This document shows positions 1 to 12,717 of a DNA stretch of 64,000 bases, in pieces. The notes below the pieces were generated by a model. The model did no database searches. It was not told the DNA's origin and worked only from the letters and a program-made list of their open reading frames with translations. A program made the translations under genes and the position numbers. This DNA comes from Lophius americanus (Eukaryota; Chordata; Actinopteri; Lophiiformes; Lophiidae), in contig JBBDHG010000054.1 of NCBI GenBank assembly GCA_037951165.1, positions 5,408,001-5,472,000 on the forward strand, read 5' to 3'. Each line of letters opens with the position of its first letter. The first letter of the stretch is position 1.

Positions 1-402
1 GGTTAATACTTTGATTAATTCCCTCCATTCATTTTCACTCTTATGTCGTCTAACTTCTTTCAGCTCCTTCTCCAAAAAGTTCCTTCATTTTTCTGATTAT
101 GGCTATTTTTTATGAAATTGGTTTTATCACAAGGACCCCTTCTTCTACTTCTATCATGTTGATTTTTTTCGTAAGTTTAATTATACTCTTTACCATAGAT
201 TATAGGGTTTCAGTTCGACGTTAAGTATGTCAATCACTATATCCTGGGTCATTAGTAGAAATCCATCCAGGATTTAGTTCCTGGTTGTCTGTTCAACATT
301 CCGAAAACGTTAAAATTTGTAAATTACATTTTCAAGCTATTTACCTTTCTCCCTGCTGTGATATTTTATGTAAATGTCTGTGTCTATGTAATATCTTGTC
401 AG

Positions 403-3400
403 ATTATCTCAAGGAGAAGCTGGATGCATACATGACCCAGTTTCCCAAAGTGCGAATCATTCGTCTAAAGGAGCGACAGGGCCTGATCAGAGCCAGGCTG
501 GCCGGAGCTGCTGTAGCCAAAGGTATTTATTCCTTTAATTTTACCTTTACATCAATTACACATTAACTATCTGAATGATTTGAGTGGAACTTGGTAGAAG
601 GGCTGAGCATGTTAAAGTGGGTGGATTCAGGAGTGTTTCCCACTTTTGTAACACTTTTTTATTTGTGTTTTCATTAAGAACACTGTTCTTGCCTCAAGTT
701 TGACCCAATGAATTTTGGATTTGATGTGAATAAAAGGTTGAAATCACCTTTTCTCACTTTCTTTATATTGCTAGAACCCAGAGGGCAGTCTTTAGACTCA
801 AAAAGTTCTGAGGGCATAAAAATGCACATATTGACATTACCTTCACCTTCTGAAAAAGGAAGCACTGTCTCCAGGTGCAGTCCTGTCTGTTTTAGAAACC
901 CCAACTCAAAATTCTACAGAAAATGGATTTGTAGAATAGAACATTTCTTAATTGTTCCCCAGAGTGGAAATTAATCTTTAACATTCAGCCACAAAGTAAA
1001 AAAAGAACTTGTGATGAACGATTTCTTCAATACATCTCCAGTTGACGGACGATTCCATAGTCCCTCTAAGAGCGCAGAAATAAAATAATAAAAGGATGGG
1101 CAAAAAAACTAGAGCTTTACCTTCTTCCTGACTTTAAAACTTGAATGAAGATGTTTGCTAATTGTGCTAACTGTTTGTTAACTTTCTTTAACCCTAGAAA
1201 GATTATTGTTGGATCTGCAGTTTAGTTGACCATACCAGGCATGAAGAGGGACAGTTTAAACACTTCAAACTGTATGTTTGTACACTGGTTTAAAATGCTT
1301 TAAACTAAAATTAGAGTCTAAGACATAGTCTTTGTATCATATTTATCCAAACTACTTGCGTGCTTAATACAAATGCATTTGCACCAACACTCACATATTA
1401 GTAGATGTTTGCATGAAATTAAACTAATTAAGTAAACTAAGTAATTTTGTGTCAAACGCAGTGCTGTCAACGGGAGAGTAGTAGTATTCAAATGTCACTC
1501 TGAGCAGTACTGTGTGATATTCTAAGGTACCGTCTCTCTTGTGTGCTCATTTTGTACTGTTATTTGTCTTATAAAGGTTGTGCTGTTGAACTGCAGATGT
1601 TGTTGTTTGTTCAACTATAACAAGATGTTTGCCTTCCACTAATCTAGGTGAGGTTCTCACCTTCTTGGACTCACACGTTGAATGTAACGTGGGCTGGCTG
1701 GAGCCGCTGTTGGAGAGGATATATCAGGATCGTAAGAAGGTGCCCTGTCCGGTCATTGAGGTCATCAGTGATAAGGACATGAGGTGATTCTGCAAAGCCA
1801 TTCCTGACAAGCCACACATCTCAAGTGATCATGTTGTCTCTGAAATGCCTCATACAACCAAAAATGAGTTGGATTTTCTCTTCTGGTTTTCCCCCTCAGT
1901 TATATGCTGGTTGACAACTTCCAAAGAGGTATTTTCAGATGGCCTCTGGTGTTTGGTTGGAGCCCAATACCAGAGGACGACATCAAGCAGTACAACATAA
2001 CCGACTCAGACCCCATCAGGTTCCTACATGTTCAGTTTTATAGTTAGTTATAACTGTATTTTATACGACCCCTGGTGCAAGTTTATCTATTTGTTTATTT
2101 ATTCCATCATGCAGATGCCCTGTTATGGCTGGAGGTCTTTTCTCCATTGACAGGAGTTACTTCTATGAGCTCGGTGCCTATGATCCTGGCTTGGAAGTGT
2201 GGGGCGGGGAGAACATGGAGATTTCCTTTAAGGTACATCACTTATCTAATTCAAGTATAATGCATATTCCCTTAAGCTTTTCCCACATTAATCCTTATTG
2301 CTTGTGCTGCCCTTTCAATAGATCTGGATGTGTGGAGGGGAAATAGAGATTCTCCCCTGCTCTAGAGTGGGACATATTTTCAGAGGGCAGAATCCCTACA
2401 GTTTCCCCAAGGACAGGCAGAAGACAGTGGAGCGTAACCTGGCCAGGGTGGCGGAGGTCTGGTTGGACGAATATAAGGACCTTTTCTATGGTCACGGGTA
2501 CCACCACCTAGTGGATAAAAACCGTATTGACATCGGCAACCTAACTGAGCAGATCGAGCTGAGAAAGAGGCTCAAATGCAAGAGCTTTAAGTGGTACCTG
2601 GACAATGTGTACCCGGATATGGATGCTCCCTTAGTTAAAGCGGAGGGCCTGGTAAGCAGATGGTTACCTTTCCCTAAAAATACCTTTCAAAATGAGCGCT
2701 TGTGATTCTTTCAAATTTTATCAATTCATTTTTATTTAAATCAACCCATACAGAGAGTGTGATTGCTGGATTTTGGAACAGAAATAGCCAATTGAAGGAC
2801 AAAAGAACAGCAAAAAAGACCTGCTCAACTCTAAATGAGTAGACAATGTTTGCAGTGCTGTTTTTATCTTTTTGTTAAGATTCATTCTCTCTTTTTTCTT
2901 TCTCTCAAGGTCCTTAACATTGGCCTAAGAAAATGTCTCACTCTGGAGAACGGCTCCCTGTTTTTTGAATTGTGTGATCTCAGCAGACAGGTGGGTGCAA
3001 CTAGGTCATGACACATCCAGTCAGTCTAGGACCGGATCCAAGCCATGATAAACAAGGGTGTAGCCTAAGATGAGGTTTTAATGAGGGGTGATTGCATAAT
3101 TCTCATTCTCTTTCCCTCCGGATTTCAGAGTCAGCTATTTAATTACACCTGGATGAGGCAAGTGCGCCAGAAGGATCTATGCATCGCTCCTCAAGACAAG
3201 GACAACGGCGTGGCTTTACAGTCATGTGACAAAGCCAAGACAAAACTACGCTGGTTTCACAAATCCCCCCCAAACTCTGCCCTGGTAGGTCGGCTTAGGG
3301 AGTGCCGTTTGCTTTGTCTGCTGTTTTATTTATTTCTTTCATACAAGACCGACCTGCTTACACGTCACTAGGGCTGTGAATCAGTGGATGGTCAGAGTTT

Positions 3401-3612
3401 AAAGGCTGAAGTTTTTATGCATTCTATGATATAGATGCCCATTAATGGCGTTTTCCTGTTTTCTCTCTGTGAAGGCGGATCACCTCCTAGCAGAGTTTGT
3501 GTCCTACATGTGCCTGGAGGTGAAGGCTCACGGTGAAACTCTGCACCTCAACAAATGTGACCAAACCAATGCCTTCCAGAAGTGGCAGTTCACACACTAC
3601 CATACACCGTGA
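403..3612 (+). CDS. galnt5: GALNT5, polypeptide N-acetylgalactosaminyltransferase 5 (3' part, eight exons)
   Basis: This Golgi type II membrane enzyme transfers GalNAc from UDP-GalNAc to Ser/Thr and so starts mucin-type O-glycans. Coding exons are 403-522, 1648-1783, 1900-2019, 2115-2232, 2322-2651, 2910-2990, 3129-3284 and 3475-3612 (stop TGA 3610-3612). All junctions are GT-AG and the frame stays open for 398 codons plus a split first codon. Visible motifs are the DSH metal-binding triad in LDSHVECNVGWLEP (exon 2), the Gal/GalNAc-T segment VWGGENMEISF (exon 4), CSRVGHIF (exon 5), and a C-terminal ricin-type lectin domain ending in the QKWQF repeat. The N-terminal tail, membrane anchor, stem and first catalytic exons lie upstream of the window. 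Assignment to GALNT5 rather than another GALNT rests on my recall of the human sequence and on the ERMN-CYTIP-ACVR1C-ACVR1 neighbourhood. Confidence 0.93.
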
Positions 3613-4058
3613 AGGGAATGAAACGAGTCTACCAGAATCAAAAGGAGCACTATTGACTTTCAGTGGCCTCGTGTTGTGGGCAGTGGCCCGACCTCGGCAC
3701 ACAGCTGTGTAGAGGAGCAGGGAAGCGCTTTGGTGGCAGGATTATGTGTGGTGGAAAGCAAAGGGTGGGGATGTGCAATGTCATTTAATTATCAACACGG
3801 ACGTACCTCCACGTTAATGCCGGTGTCGGTGGAATCTTTACAAAGATTTTGACCAGAGGTTGTCATGTTTGTGAAATGACCCACTGCACTGGTAATTATG
3901 GGGGGAAATGAATTCTAGTGAATAATAATGCAAAACACTCCAGCTATAAGTTATTGAATTCAACATTCATGTACCAAAGATAAAAGAAAGTCATAACTTT
4001 AAGATGTAAAAACTATTTTTCATGTGTGAAGATGCAGGAGGTTGTTCTGCTGGTATTG

Positions 4059-4064
4059 AATAAA
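4059..4064 (+). other. Probable polyadenylation signal of GALNT5
   Basis: An AATAAA hexamer lies about 450 nt after the GALNT5 stop codon. It gives a short 3' UTR and a tail-to-tail arrangement with ERMN, whose own candidate signal lies about 530 bp further on. Confidence 0.5.
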
Positions 4065-4595
4065 AGAGTTTGATAGCAGGTAATGTTGTTGGTCTGTTTG
4101 TGTGACAGGCTTAATGTTAAAGCACCTTTGTTTCTAGATCTCATATTTTCTATGTTTAGGAGGGTGGACCTGCTGCTTCTCTGGTTGCATGTGTTGGTCT
4201 CTCTTTTGTTGTGAAAGCTTGTATGAATGTCTTCTGGACACTAGAGGGAAGTGTTGCCCCCGAAACAAAAACAAACCTGTGTATAAATGATGAAGCTGGA
4301 GATATTTTAAGCATTCATTTGTATTTGTTTAGCATCCACTAGTCAGCAGGACTTATAGGTATGCGTGGTTTAGTTAATGACTCAAAAATTCTTCCTATAA
4401 CAGTTTCATGACTCGGGTACCACTTCAGAAGTTCAAGCTGATATATAATATGAGAGAAAATAATGTATGTAAGTTACCTGTCTTGCATAACGAGCTGAAC
4501 AGGAACACCTGAACAGGAACACCATTCTACCAGATTGTTGTTAGACTGACCTGAAGAGATGCGTTAAGAGTTCCAAAACCATCTACAAGTAGTTT
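4065..4595. other. Spacer between converging GALNT5 and ERMN
   Basis: No gene was seen. The spacer contains a 13-nt tandem duplication near 4498-4523 (unit AACAGGAACACCT-like) and otherwise unremarkable AT-rich DNA. Confidence 0.5.
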
Positions 4596-4601
4596 TTTAT
4601 T
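4596..4601 (-). other. Candidate polyadenylation signal of ERMN
   Basis: TTTATT on the plus strand reads AATAAA on the minus strand, about 60 nt after the ERMN stop codon. The 3' UTR would be very short. Confidence 0.45.
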
Positions 4602-4659
4602 GAACCATGTGACAGATGATTCTCTGATCCAATTTGTTTTGTCATTCGCATCAGTTAAT

Positions 4660-5624
4660 TTACAAATTCATCATCATGAACTCAAACGTCTCTATCTTCT
4701 GGCGGGTGTTGCCTCGGCGGATCCTCCGGTAGGACGCTGTGCTGTATTTGGGGGAAGTCAGGTGATCGAAGGAATCCTGGTGACTATGTTTCCTGGGCCA
4801 GGGCAGTGTGGAATATCCTGGACTGGACTTTTGATGGTCCACCTGAGGCCGCCTGACACCTGGTCTCTTGAGTTCAGCACAAGACGTCTGCTCTGAGACC
4901 TTTCCCTCCCCATCCAGCTTTTTATAAGCCTCCGCATCTGGAACATCAGAGGGTTTTTGCGTCCTGTCGAGGAAGGCCTCCTCCACCGGTGGACCAGCTG
5001 AAAAGTAAAATGACGGAAAAGCTTGTTTTACATTCTGTAAGCTAAAACCATCCTGTTAAATCACGCAGGTAAATCCCTCTTACTCGTCTCTGCTGATGAG
5101 TTAGGATCAGGCTGTGTTTGCATCTCAGGACTCATGCAGTTCATTGGCAGAGGTTCTCCACAGGTGCTGACGGGCTCCTCCTGACACCTGCTAGGTTCTG
5201 CTCCTGCGTCTGCAGCTTCTGACTGATCCAGCCAGTACGTTTCTGGAATTTGGTGCTGTTGGCATTCTTCTCCTTGTTCACTTAGGATAACATGCCGTGT
5301 CTCTTCCTTCACCTCACCAGTGATGGGTTCCTCTACTGGATCATCATCCCTCTCTGGGCCCGGTTCTTCTGCCGTCACACTGTTTGCAAGATGCTCACAA
5401 TCACAACATGCTTTTAAAAACAAATGAGGTTGTTCTTCGTCACTGAGGAACACTGAGTCATCTCCTTCCTCCACTGACCACACGTCTTTTTCTTCAGGTT
5501 CCTCCAGGGTCTGGAGAGCCTTAATGGTGATCCCACCGACGATTTCCACTACCTGGAATGCCGGTTCGTCTTCTTCTGAGAGCCTCGGGACGGCTGATGG
5601 CATCGCACTCACCTGCAGCTCCAT
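4660..5624 (-). CDS. ermn: ERMN, ermin (two coding exons, 292 residues)
   Basis: Ermin is an oligodendrocyte protein related at its C-terminus to ERM proteins; it binds F-actin and shapes late myelin and processes. Exon 1 is 5084-5624 and exon 2 is 4660-4997 (stop at 4660-4662). The donor reads ACGA|GTAAGA and the acceptor TTTTCAG, and the split codon stays in frame. The protein is acidic for its first two thirds and then becomes basic. It ends in the diagnostic actin-binding tail (SYRRIRRGNTRQKIETFE, then MMMNL), which closely matches my recollection of the human C-terminus. Human ermin has 284 residues. The start is the first in-frame ATG; Met8 (5603) is an alternative. A consensus donor, CAG|GTGAGT (5613|5612), sits right after codon 4, so a spliced 5' variant is possible. 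Orientation and neighbours match the mammalian locus. Confidence 0.88.
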
Positions 5625-5687
5625 GTGTCCCTCCTTCTTTTCTCAATGATATAAAACGCAGTGAAGCTGTAGTATTTATTTGTTGAT

Positions 5688-5954
5688 TCAAGCAACCTCA
5701 GACTTCCTGTTTTCACATCTTCTGCTCCAGCGCTCCAAGGATGTGCATGTCTTCATGCCGTATTCACAGAGAGTGATGAAGAATCCCTCCTTTCCCTTCA
5801 GCAGACTGTGCGAGATCAATCTCTCGAGACCTTTTTCTGCAGTACCATGTATTTCTGTGTACGAGTCCAATCCAACAAGAACAGGGTTTTGTTGTGGCTC
5901 AAACAAAGAGTCTTTTGTGACTCTGGCATCTGTGCATGAAGCACTTGTACTCAT
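5688..5954 (-). CDS. Unidentified 88-codon ORF just upstream of ERMN
   Basis: I do not recognise this protein. The ORF starts at ATG 5954 and stops at TGA 5690-5688, 63 nt before the ERMN start and in the same frame, with further stops between. The composition looks coding (mixed, soluble, several Cys, e.g. the segment CEYGMKTCTSLERWSRRCE), with no signal peptide or membrane segment. An AATAAA on the minus strand (5680-5675) follows its stop almost at once. It could be an upstream ORF on the ERMN transcript, a terminal exon of a separate small gene, or a chance ORF. Confidence 0.3.
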   Translation of the reverse strand: MSTSASCTDARVTKDSLFEPQQNPVLVGLDSYTEIHGTAEKGLERLISHSLLKGKEGFFITLCEYGMKTCTSLERWSRRCENRKSEVA

Positions 5955-7829
5955 ACTTTGATAATCTCCGCTGGATTAAAACTTTAAATTCTTTAACATG
6001 TTGAGTCTGGATTAGCATTTTTCTGTAGGTTTTCTTTCTGGCCTAAACCAACAGTTTGCACACGAGCTGAAGCTCAGCCGTTCAGACCAATATAAGATCT
6101 TTTGAACTTTACATCATCATGTAAAGCTTGTGACCTAAAAGTATAGCAAAGTTATCGTTAAGCTTAAAACGAAAACAGTTTTGTGGGGGGGCTTATCTTT
6201 TATTACCCTTCAGATTTATTTTGTGACCACTTGGAGGGGTCAAGTTCTTAGATGTGAATAAGCTATCAAACTATAAAATAGTTAAAACTAACAATCTAAA
6301 CCAGACAAAACGGCAAAGCTCTACATGATGCATCATTATTAATAAGAGTGTAATGATGCAATAACATCAAAGGGGCCATTACACCGCAGGATTACTAAGT
6401 TCATTTTTGATACTTTTTTGTAAATTTGACTAAATACTTGCTTTTACCTAAGTGTGAATTTCAATATAAATATTATTTTGGTTATATTGCTTCGTTTGGG
6501 TCCATTTAATGAAGTAAAGGAACACATCATCCACCTACATCTGTATGCCAACACTTTTCTTCAAAATGAATGTGAACCCACTGACCCATATCATTTCTGT
6601 TTCATATCGCACTATGAAGCAGTGCTTTTACTGCTTATGAAAAGTAAACAACTTTGTATTTTAATTTATTATAATGTGGTAATACCATTTTCTCACTCTC
6701 TTTTCCTCTCAGAACAGGTGGAAACTGAAAAAGTGAGACTTTATCACAGGAAGTGAGTGGGAGCTCTTTATCTCAAGTTTGACTTTTTTTCAAACTTGTG
6801 CATTCTCCTTAATAACGTCTTTCTGCTCATGAATTCATGACGTGCAGTCATTACATTAGCAACAGAAATCTTCTATAAAGTTCATCCTGTCATAAGGATG
6901 GCCTTTCCTGTTAGTTTTGTATTCTCCCCAACAAAGTCAAAGAGCAGTATCTGCATCCCCAAGAAAAACTAAACTGGGGGGAGGGGGTGAAAGATGATTG
7001 TGTTGTTAACAAGTTTAAGCATCAAATAATAAATGAAAATCCCAATATCTCCAGAAAATGTGGTAGTATAACATTGACACAAGCAAGGGGGGCTTGAGTC
7101 TATCCCAGCTGAAACCAGACACACCCTGAATAACTCAACAGCTAAAACAGAGACCACAAACATTTACGCCCACAAATAATATATCTATTGAATGTTTTTC
7201 ACACATGGGGAAAATACACCCTAAGGCTTACAGGAAGTCTTTCGAGTATCTCCTTGCTCAAAGGCAGTGGTTACTGACTGTGCTCCTCAGGGCGCTCTCT
7301 GTAGTGGCATATGAGGGAATTTCTCAAAAATTGCAGATACTGCACTTTGCCTTTGTTTAGCAGCCGTATCTGGTACCTGAAGGTAAAATACCAGTGTGTC
7401 TGTGAGATTTTGCAATTTTTCTTATTTTTAAAGTTTAATATATACACACACAATAAGGATTAGATACCCAAAAAATTTCAAAAGTGAAACGTGAAGCATA
7501 ACCTCAAAGCTACATTTTTCTTCCCCTGAAAGACAACACGGAAGTAACCTATGCTCAGAGCTGATAATGAACCATGAAGTGACGACAAATGTAAATGGTA
7601 TGAAATATTCGGGAAATGAAAACAGTAACCCTTGGGCCCACATCCTGTTTTCAGCTGAGCAGTCACCTGTACAGAGTAGACCTCTTGTTTTGGTTTCTGG
7701 CACCTTAAAACTCAAGATGCCACATAAATACAGCGACTGCAGTTCATGGTGACATGATGTATGCTAATCACATTCACGTATTGCTATCTTATGTACATTC
7801 ATTCAAACACTTTTTCACAAAAACAACAT
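5955..7829. other. ERMN-CYTIP intergenic DNA
   Basis: No coding region was recognised on either strand. The sequence is AT-rich and unique-looking apart from short homopolymers. Promoter elements of ERMN are expected here but cannot be pinned down by eye. Confidence 0.5.
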
Positions 7830-7835
7830 TTTATT
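7830..7835 (-). other. Candidate polyadenylation signal of CYTIP
   Basis: TTTATT on the plus strand reads AATAAA on the minus strand, about 240 nt beyond the CYTIP stop codon. Confidence 0.4.
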
Positions 7836-8070
7836 TTCTAAAATGTTTATGTGCCACTACAACTCTAAGTCAACTTTAAGACTCAAAATCCTCCTGGATT
7901 TGTTTTGACAGTAGAAAATACTGTCAGTCCTCAGTGTCTCCTGTCTGTTATTATTTCTTAAGCCAATCTATAAAGTGTGGTGAAACACTTCATTACAGAG
8001 TTTCTTTTCTGCAGCTTGTTCACAGCATGAGGAACTTATTTTGCTCTAGATACAAGGAGCAAAGTCCTGG

Positions 8071-10903
8071 TCACATCTCCTCGTCTACTGATCCCTGGAG
8101 TCCAGGAATTAACTTGAAGATGTTTTTGCGAATACCAGATCTCCTAGATTTACGGGGAAGGGTACCGAACAAGGATGAGATCCTTGTTTCCTCCCAGGAG
8201 GGCGAGAGGGAGTTGCTGCTGCCAGCAAGACTGGAGCTGCTGGAGCGGCCGAGGGTTTGGCGATGATAGCTGCCGTTCTGTGGGGGAAAATGTCTGGAGA
8301 AGAAGCAGCTGCCCTCTGTGCTGCTGGCTGCACTGAATGGACTTGGTGAGCTCAGATCTCCAAACACACTGGTCTGGTCACTATCATCAGTCATCACACT
8401 CCTGTAGCTGCTGTCACTTGAAAAGCGTAGGCCACAGCGGCCTGTGAGGGAGCTCGCCGTGGAGCCATCCACTGAGGAATGGAGGCCGCTGCTGTTCAAG
8501 TCACCTGAAAACACAGCAAAGTTAGTAAAAATGTGACTGAGGAGTAATTCGAAGATCAGAAGCTTCTGTGTTCCCTCATACACACTGATCAGCCATAACA
8601 TTATAACCAAGACTAATATTGTGAATGCCCTCCTTAAGCAGCCAAACCAAAACACCTTAAGCTCATTGTTGTGTTCCTCAAACCCTTCCTGACACATTGT
8701 TGTTGTGTGGCAGGGAACTTTATCCTGCTGATAGAGACAACTACAGTAATGTTTTGGTTGTATTTGTGAAAGAAACTTCCACGTGAATGGCCAGACCCCA
8801 GCACTGTATTACCCAAAGAATCATGCCGTATCCCAACGCAATGATGCATCCTGATGCCATCTCTCCCTCAGGTGATGAAACCCAAACACCAGACCACCTT
8901 CTTCCACTGCTCCATGGTCCAGATCTGATACTGATAGGCTCAGTGGATTTGGGTAGCAAGCTTCAATTTGGAATGCTGTTTTGTGGGTGGGTAAGTAAGA
9001 ATGTTCTAACCACTGCAGGCCGGGAACACCTAGCAGGACCTGCAATTCTGGAGATGCTTTGACCTAGTCATGATTGGACCTTGTCAAAGTTGCTCAGATC
9101 CTCATGCTTGCCCTTTTATTTATTTTCCAACAAATAATCTTCGAGGAGAAAATTTTCATTTACTGCCTTTTACATCCCACCTAAGTGCCAGTGAAACATG
9201 TGGTTATATTTGTGTAATTGGAGTTTACACTTCAATTCTTGTAAGTTTCTTCGTCGTCTCTTCAGAGACGATGAAGAGACTGTGAGAAAGGATGTGCTGT
9301 GGTTTGAGTGGCGAGCGAGCAATCTCACCTTGCAGTAGTTGTTTTTCCCGTAACGTCACTGCTTGCAGTTCCACCAGTTTCTCATGAAGTGATTGCTGCA
9401 CATGCAAAAAGGAACGTACTATTTAGGTGCTATTTACTATGCATTCAGTCCATTTATCTGCAAGCACAATATTTGATGCTCAATGCAACCAGCGCGGCTT
9501 TGAAGAGACTCACCTTCAGCAGGTTCATCCTCTTCTCCAGTTCTATCTGCTTGATTAAATTGCAACAAACAGTCTCCATCCTGCAATCCCATAATGACAA
9601 ATCAATATTTCATACTTGTTGTATTGCCGAGATCTTGTTATGCATCTCCTAGTGCAGTTCATAGGGGGGGGGGTTATTTCTGTCACTCACTTCAGACTGT
9701 TGGGTGATTCTCTTATCAGATCAAGAACATGCTGGTGAGATGATCCTTTAATGCTGACTTCGTTGATAGTGACAATTATATCTCCTGGAGGAAGTGAGGG
9801 GGCAACAAAGGGAGTTTATGAGTAACTGCCAGACAGCATGGTTTTTTGCTGAATATGTCAGAATGTCTGTGTGCATAAGTGCATCAAAGGGTTGGTGCTT
9901 CACCTGTGGTCAGGCCTGCAATGTCAGCAGCGCTGTCCTCCTCCACCTTACGCACAAATGTGCACATTTCTACTGCAGAGCCCCCTTCAAGCTGCGGGCT
10001 GTATGTCTGAAACAAAAAGTGGTTCTTCTACTCAGAACTTCAAACGATACTCATCTGCAAAGGAAATCTACCAAACCAACAGGATGAGCATAAAAAATAT
10101 TGCAAAATGAGATGTTTGAAAAGTATTACCATGCAATGCATACCTGAATTTCAAAACCAAATGTTTCGTTGTCTTGCTTCTCCAGGACAATTGAGATTCT
10201 TTGTGAGGGAAATACAAATAAAAATTAAAAGAAAAGAATTGATTCAGGATTTAGGAATGTGTCACCATCTTTTCATTAAAAAAAAGGAACATGCACTATA
10301 TAACGTTTTAAGACATAAATAGCTATAATTTGCCGTATAATATTATGCAGGTCGTATATATTATAGCCCATATTGGATGCATTTACCTTTTTGGGTCAGA
10401 ATAATCAACCAGTGAGCAGGTGTTGGTTTGCTTGGGCTGCAGACAGAAAAGCAATACAATGGATTTAAGTGTTATTCTTATTCTAAAAGTAAGTGAGGAC
10501 AAGTTGATCCTATGGTGTTATACAACCCAAAGGATTAAAATTGTTAAAAGGCTTTTGCCCCGTTACGGGGAGTTGGTGTGTTTTTGTTAAATTCATCGCA
10601 AGAAACTGTAATTAGAAATTTCAACTTGCAAATTAATAATATTTCATTCAGTGTTTCATGATATTTTATTTTATTGAGTGTGTATTTAGATTCCATCTTC
10701 CAGATTAATGTTATCCACTACGTATTATATTTGATATATTGCCTCACCTTGTGCACACTGGGCAGAGAGTCTGAGTTCTTGCGGTGCCGGTCATTGTTCC
10801 CCATCAGTAAGCGCCTATACCCCAGGGAACTCTTTTTCCTCAGTGTATTATCCAGAATGTAATTCTCCTGGCTGCCTTTGCACTGGACTCCATTGGAATT
10901 CAT
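8071..10903 (-). CDS. cytip: CYTIP, cytohesin-interacting PDZ protein (eight exons, 341 residues)
   Basis: CYTIP is a cytoplasmic adaptor in haematopoietic cells that binds cytohesin Arf-GEFs and tunes integrin adhesion. Exons are 10748-10903, 10387-10436, 10144-10198, 9904-10006, 9691-9784, 9514-9580, 9329-9395 and 8071-8504 (stop 8071-8073). All introns are GT-AG and the summed length is 1026 nt with the frame kept. The PDZ domain spans exons 3-5: carboxylate loop FGFEIQ, then VEMCTFVRKVEEDSAAD, then GDIIVTINEVSIKG. Exons 6-7 encode a Leu/Glu-rich coiled coil (cytohesin-binding in the family). The Ser-rich tail ends in SSLFGTLPRKSR and RKNIFKLIPG, which closely match the human CYTIP C-terminus. 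That tail, together with synteny, favours CYTIP over the paralogue TAMALIN. Human CYTIP has 359 residues. The start is the first ATG of the ORF. Confidence 0.92.
8583..9110 (-). mobile_element. Decayed Tc1/mariner-like element in the last CYTIP intron
   Basis: The left end (CACTGATCAGCCATAACATTA) resembles the terminal sequence of fish Tc1-like elements. Internal segments resemble minus-strand transposase coding, for example around CCACTGCTCCATGGTCCA and the stretch near 9035. The frame is broken throughout. The family call is from recollection. Confidence 0.55.
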
Positions 10904-12700
10904 GATGGACTGTATGGAAGAGTAGTCCTCAAAGCACCATCATGTCCCGCTGCAGAAGCTACTCAGCAATAATGTGCCACTGCCCTGCTGAGCACCAAGA
11001 AAGCAAAATATGTGAAGGCGGAAATCCAGGTCATGTGAGGGTTGTGGTGGGCCAGCATCTGCAGCTCTTTTAAATGTCTGCGCCTCCTAAATGGGCTGGT
11101 TTTGCTGTGATGTTCGAGCCTCTTCTACTTGTTTCCTGTAAGAGAAGTCCTCTTCCCCTTTTGCAAGTCTTCACAATTAGATTCATGGTCTGTCAGGAGT
11201 CAGCAATGCATGAGGAACCAGAACAGCACGCCTCCAACAACACCTGCTTCCAGCCACTCTCGCTCTCACTTTCTCAATGGGCTAAGCTTCAGTCTGAGTC
11301 CTGTGTTCTGCCAAGCAGGGAGACTCGTCTTATGATGACAGACAAAAGGCTGATTTAGCTTGGGGCTAGTGTCACTCTCCCTGAACAGACAGCACGGGTC
11401 ATTGGACAGAAGGTATCGGACATGGTTCAGTTGAAAAGGGATACCACACACACACAGGCCGGCAGTCAGGAAGACAATGGCTCAGAGGCTGATGGATTAA
11501 ACAAAACTGAACTGTGGTGCACTGCTAGAACCATATGCCTCAAAGAGTGTACTCTGATAACTCTTACGAGGCACAAAATATGTTTTTGTTAATCTCACAT
11601 ATGTTTCCATCTTTGAATAACATACTCGATAATTCATTGAAAACTTGAGTGATTTCTCTGAACGCACTCTCTCTCTTACTCTCCCAGGGTAAAGGTCTAC
11701 TCGTAGTCCCTAGATTGCCCCAAAGTAAAATGGGAATAGAACCTTCTATTATAAGGCTCCTGTCCGGCAGAAACACCTTCCAGTCTTGGTTCGGGGCACA
11801 GACATCCTTCTGTACACTAGAGAGTAGGATTTAAAACTCTCCGTTTTGATAGAGCTTATAATTAAGGCTGGCCTAAGCTAGCTCTTAGCTATGCTCCCAT
11901 AGGTTAAGACTGCTAGGGGATATGTCATACCTGAGCTTCTCTCTCCCACTCTCTATCCCTCTCCTTCTCTATACATTCATCTACCATTAATGCATGTTAC
12001 TAACTTCACCTCTTCCATGGAGTGTCTGTATTATTCCAGAATGTATCATTATTAGTAGTAAATGCATCCATCTGTACATCTCTGTGTCACCCTCGCTCTC
12101 TTTTCCTTTAACTCTCTTTACTCATACTCACGGGAGAAATGTTTGGTCGCTGTAGAATAAATAATACAGTCTAGAACTTTTGGGAAATTTTCTGAAGCTA
12201 ACATTTGTTGTGATTTGGTTCTATGCAATAAAATTGTCTTGAAGTGAAGATTCCTTAATGCGATCTTTCATGACAGTTCAATGAACATATGCAAATGAGA
12301 GTGTCCTGCAAATAATATCATGGCCACTACATCCTCTGTTCAAAAAGGAGATGCGCCTCTGAACTTTCTGGTGGCACTTTTTTTCGGAGGTGACACATAC
12401 CACGCTAAATCTGCAAGTATTTGACTCATCTGCAAAGTGCAGATCTCTTCGGTGATGCAGATTTATTTCCCTCTGCCTATCGGACACATCACCATCACCA
12501 TAAGCAGTAGGGACAGACAGAGCGGTGGAACAAGTGATGATATCAGTCATGTCACAACAGCAAAGCGTCTACAGGAAAAGATAAAAATGACCTTTTTTGG
12601 CAAAGTTGCTGAAATTCTGTCCTACGTGCAGCGATGAGCATAACTCTTTATAATCAGCGTTTTACACACAGCACTACAAAGAAAAGGGGCTGATGACTTA
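10904..12700. other. CYTIP-ACVR1C intergenic DNA
   Basis: No gene was recognised. The ORF at 12278-12550 (-) resembles no known protein. The CT-rich stretch near 11860-12125 looks like a dispersed fish repeat, but I cannot name it. The CYTIP promoter should lie just above 10904. Confidence 0.45.
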
Positions 12701-12711
12701 ATGAAAACCAC

Positions 12712-12717
12712 TTTATT
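12712..12717 (-). other. Candidate distal polyadenylation signal of ACVR1C
   Basis: The minus strand reads AATAAA here. If used, the ACVR1C 3' UTR would be about 3.1 kb (12712-15791) and would carry the SINE tail and (AT)n tract listed separately. A nearer site is possible. Confidence 0.3.

Noticed and set aside
12278..12550. 90-residue minus-strand ORF between CYTIP and ACVR1C
   Set aside because: No recognisable domain, no splice context and no synteny support; left as intergenic.
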